From: Ilumatobacteraceae bacterium
GTDB taxonomy: Bacteria; Actinomycetota; Acidimicrobiia; Acidimicrobiales; Ilumatobacteraceae
Length of the DNA stretch: 6,525 bases
Direction of reading: 5' to 3'
Assembly: GCA_030728545.1 (NCBI GenBank)
Contig: JANQZQ010000045.1
Location: 1-6,525, forward strand
The notes beneath the pieces were generated by a model. That model saw only the letters and a program-made list of their open reading frames with translations. It had not been told where the DNA came from and did not search any database. How positions within the stretch are numbered: the first letter of the stretch is position 1; each line of letters begins with the position of its first letter. The position numbers and the translations under genes were made by a program. Positions 6,423-6,525 of the stretch are shown here, in pieces.

Positions 6423-6525
6423 ATCTGATTCTCCTTTGTAAGTGCGTGTACACATTGTGTGAAATCATCGCCGCGCTCGCCGTAGTTTGAATACCAGTCG
6501 TAACTGGTACACCCAGGCGAGAGCA
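6419..6525 (-). CDS. murD: UDP-N-acetylmuramoyl-L-alanine--D-glutamate ligase MurD, C-terminal end (5' part outside the window)
   Basis: MurD adds D-Glu to UDP-MurNAc-L-Ala in the cytoplasm. Only the last 34 codons are present. They read LSPGCTSYDWYSNYGERGDD followed by FTQCVHALTKENQI and a TGA at 6421-6419. This matches the conserved MurD C-terminus, usually written LLSPACASFD...RGxxF, with Gly and Thr replacing the two common alanines. The stop shares bases with the ftsW start in an ATGA overlap. Position directly before ftsW is the normal dcw location of murD. The other two minus-strand frames give no recognisable protein. The call rests on a short but distinctive motif and on synteny. Confidence 0.88.
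   Translation of the reverse strand, partial: LSPGCTSYDWYSNYGERGDDFTQCVHALTKENQI
6430..6437 (-). promoter_or_regulatory. Strong Shine-Dalgarno for ftsW
   Basis: AAAGGAGA on the minus strand places AAGGAG 8 nt before the ATG at 6422. It is the best match to the anti-Shine-Dalgarno in the window. It lies inside the last codons of murD and decides the ftsW start against the upstream in-frame ATG at 6455. Confidence 0.8.

Noticed and set aside
6423..6455. ATG at 6455 as the ftsW start
   Set aside because: It has no good ribosome binding site and would lie 37 nt inside murD, whereas the ATG at 6422 has AAGGAG and a clean ATGA overlap.

Overview
The window is a continuous stretch of a division and cell wall (dcw) cluster, with every gene on the minus strand. 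In transcription order (high to low coordinate) it reads: murD (last 34 codons), ftsW, murG, murC, a single open frame carrying MurB followed by FtsQ, then ftsZ (first 123 codons). No stretch over 300 bases lacks a gene; the largest gaps are about 50 bases (5166-5219 and 372-423). I saw no RNA genes, mobile elements or CRISPR arrays.

The organism is most likely a member of the Actinomycetota. The base composition is moderately GC-rich by eye, ftsQ is followed directly by ftsZ with no ftsA, and ftsW sits between murD and murG. An Acidimicrobiia-type lineage is my best guess because murB lies between murC and ftsQ. That placement is inferred from gene order and general motif style, not from a database search.

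The genes cover consecutive steps. MurB and MurC make UDP-MurNAc and add the first amino acid, MurD adds the second (D-Glu), and MurG turns lipid I into lipid II. FtsW polymerises lipid II at the septum, FtsQ is a divisome scaffold, and FtsZ forms the ring. Tight junctions suggest one translationally coupled operon: murD/ftsW overlap as ATGA, murG/murC have a 1-nt gap, and murC/murB overlap by 11 nt.

The main novelty is the MurB-FtsQ fusion of about 710 residues. A cytoplasmic FAD-dependent reductase is joined by a linker of about 165 residues, rich in acidic and small residues, to the membrane anchor, POTRA and beta domains of FtsQ. No stop codon separates the two. Other points of interest are a 12-bp tandem repeat encoding the MurG N-terminus with several in-frame ATGs, a hairpin two bases upstream of the ftsZ ribosome binding site, and departures from consensus in several MurC and MurG motifs.
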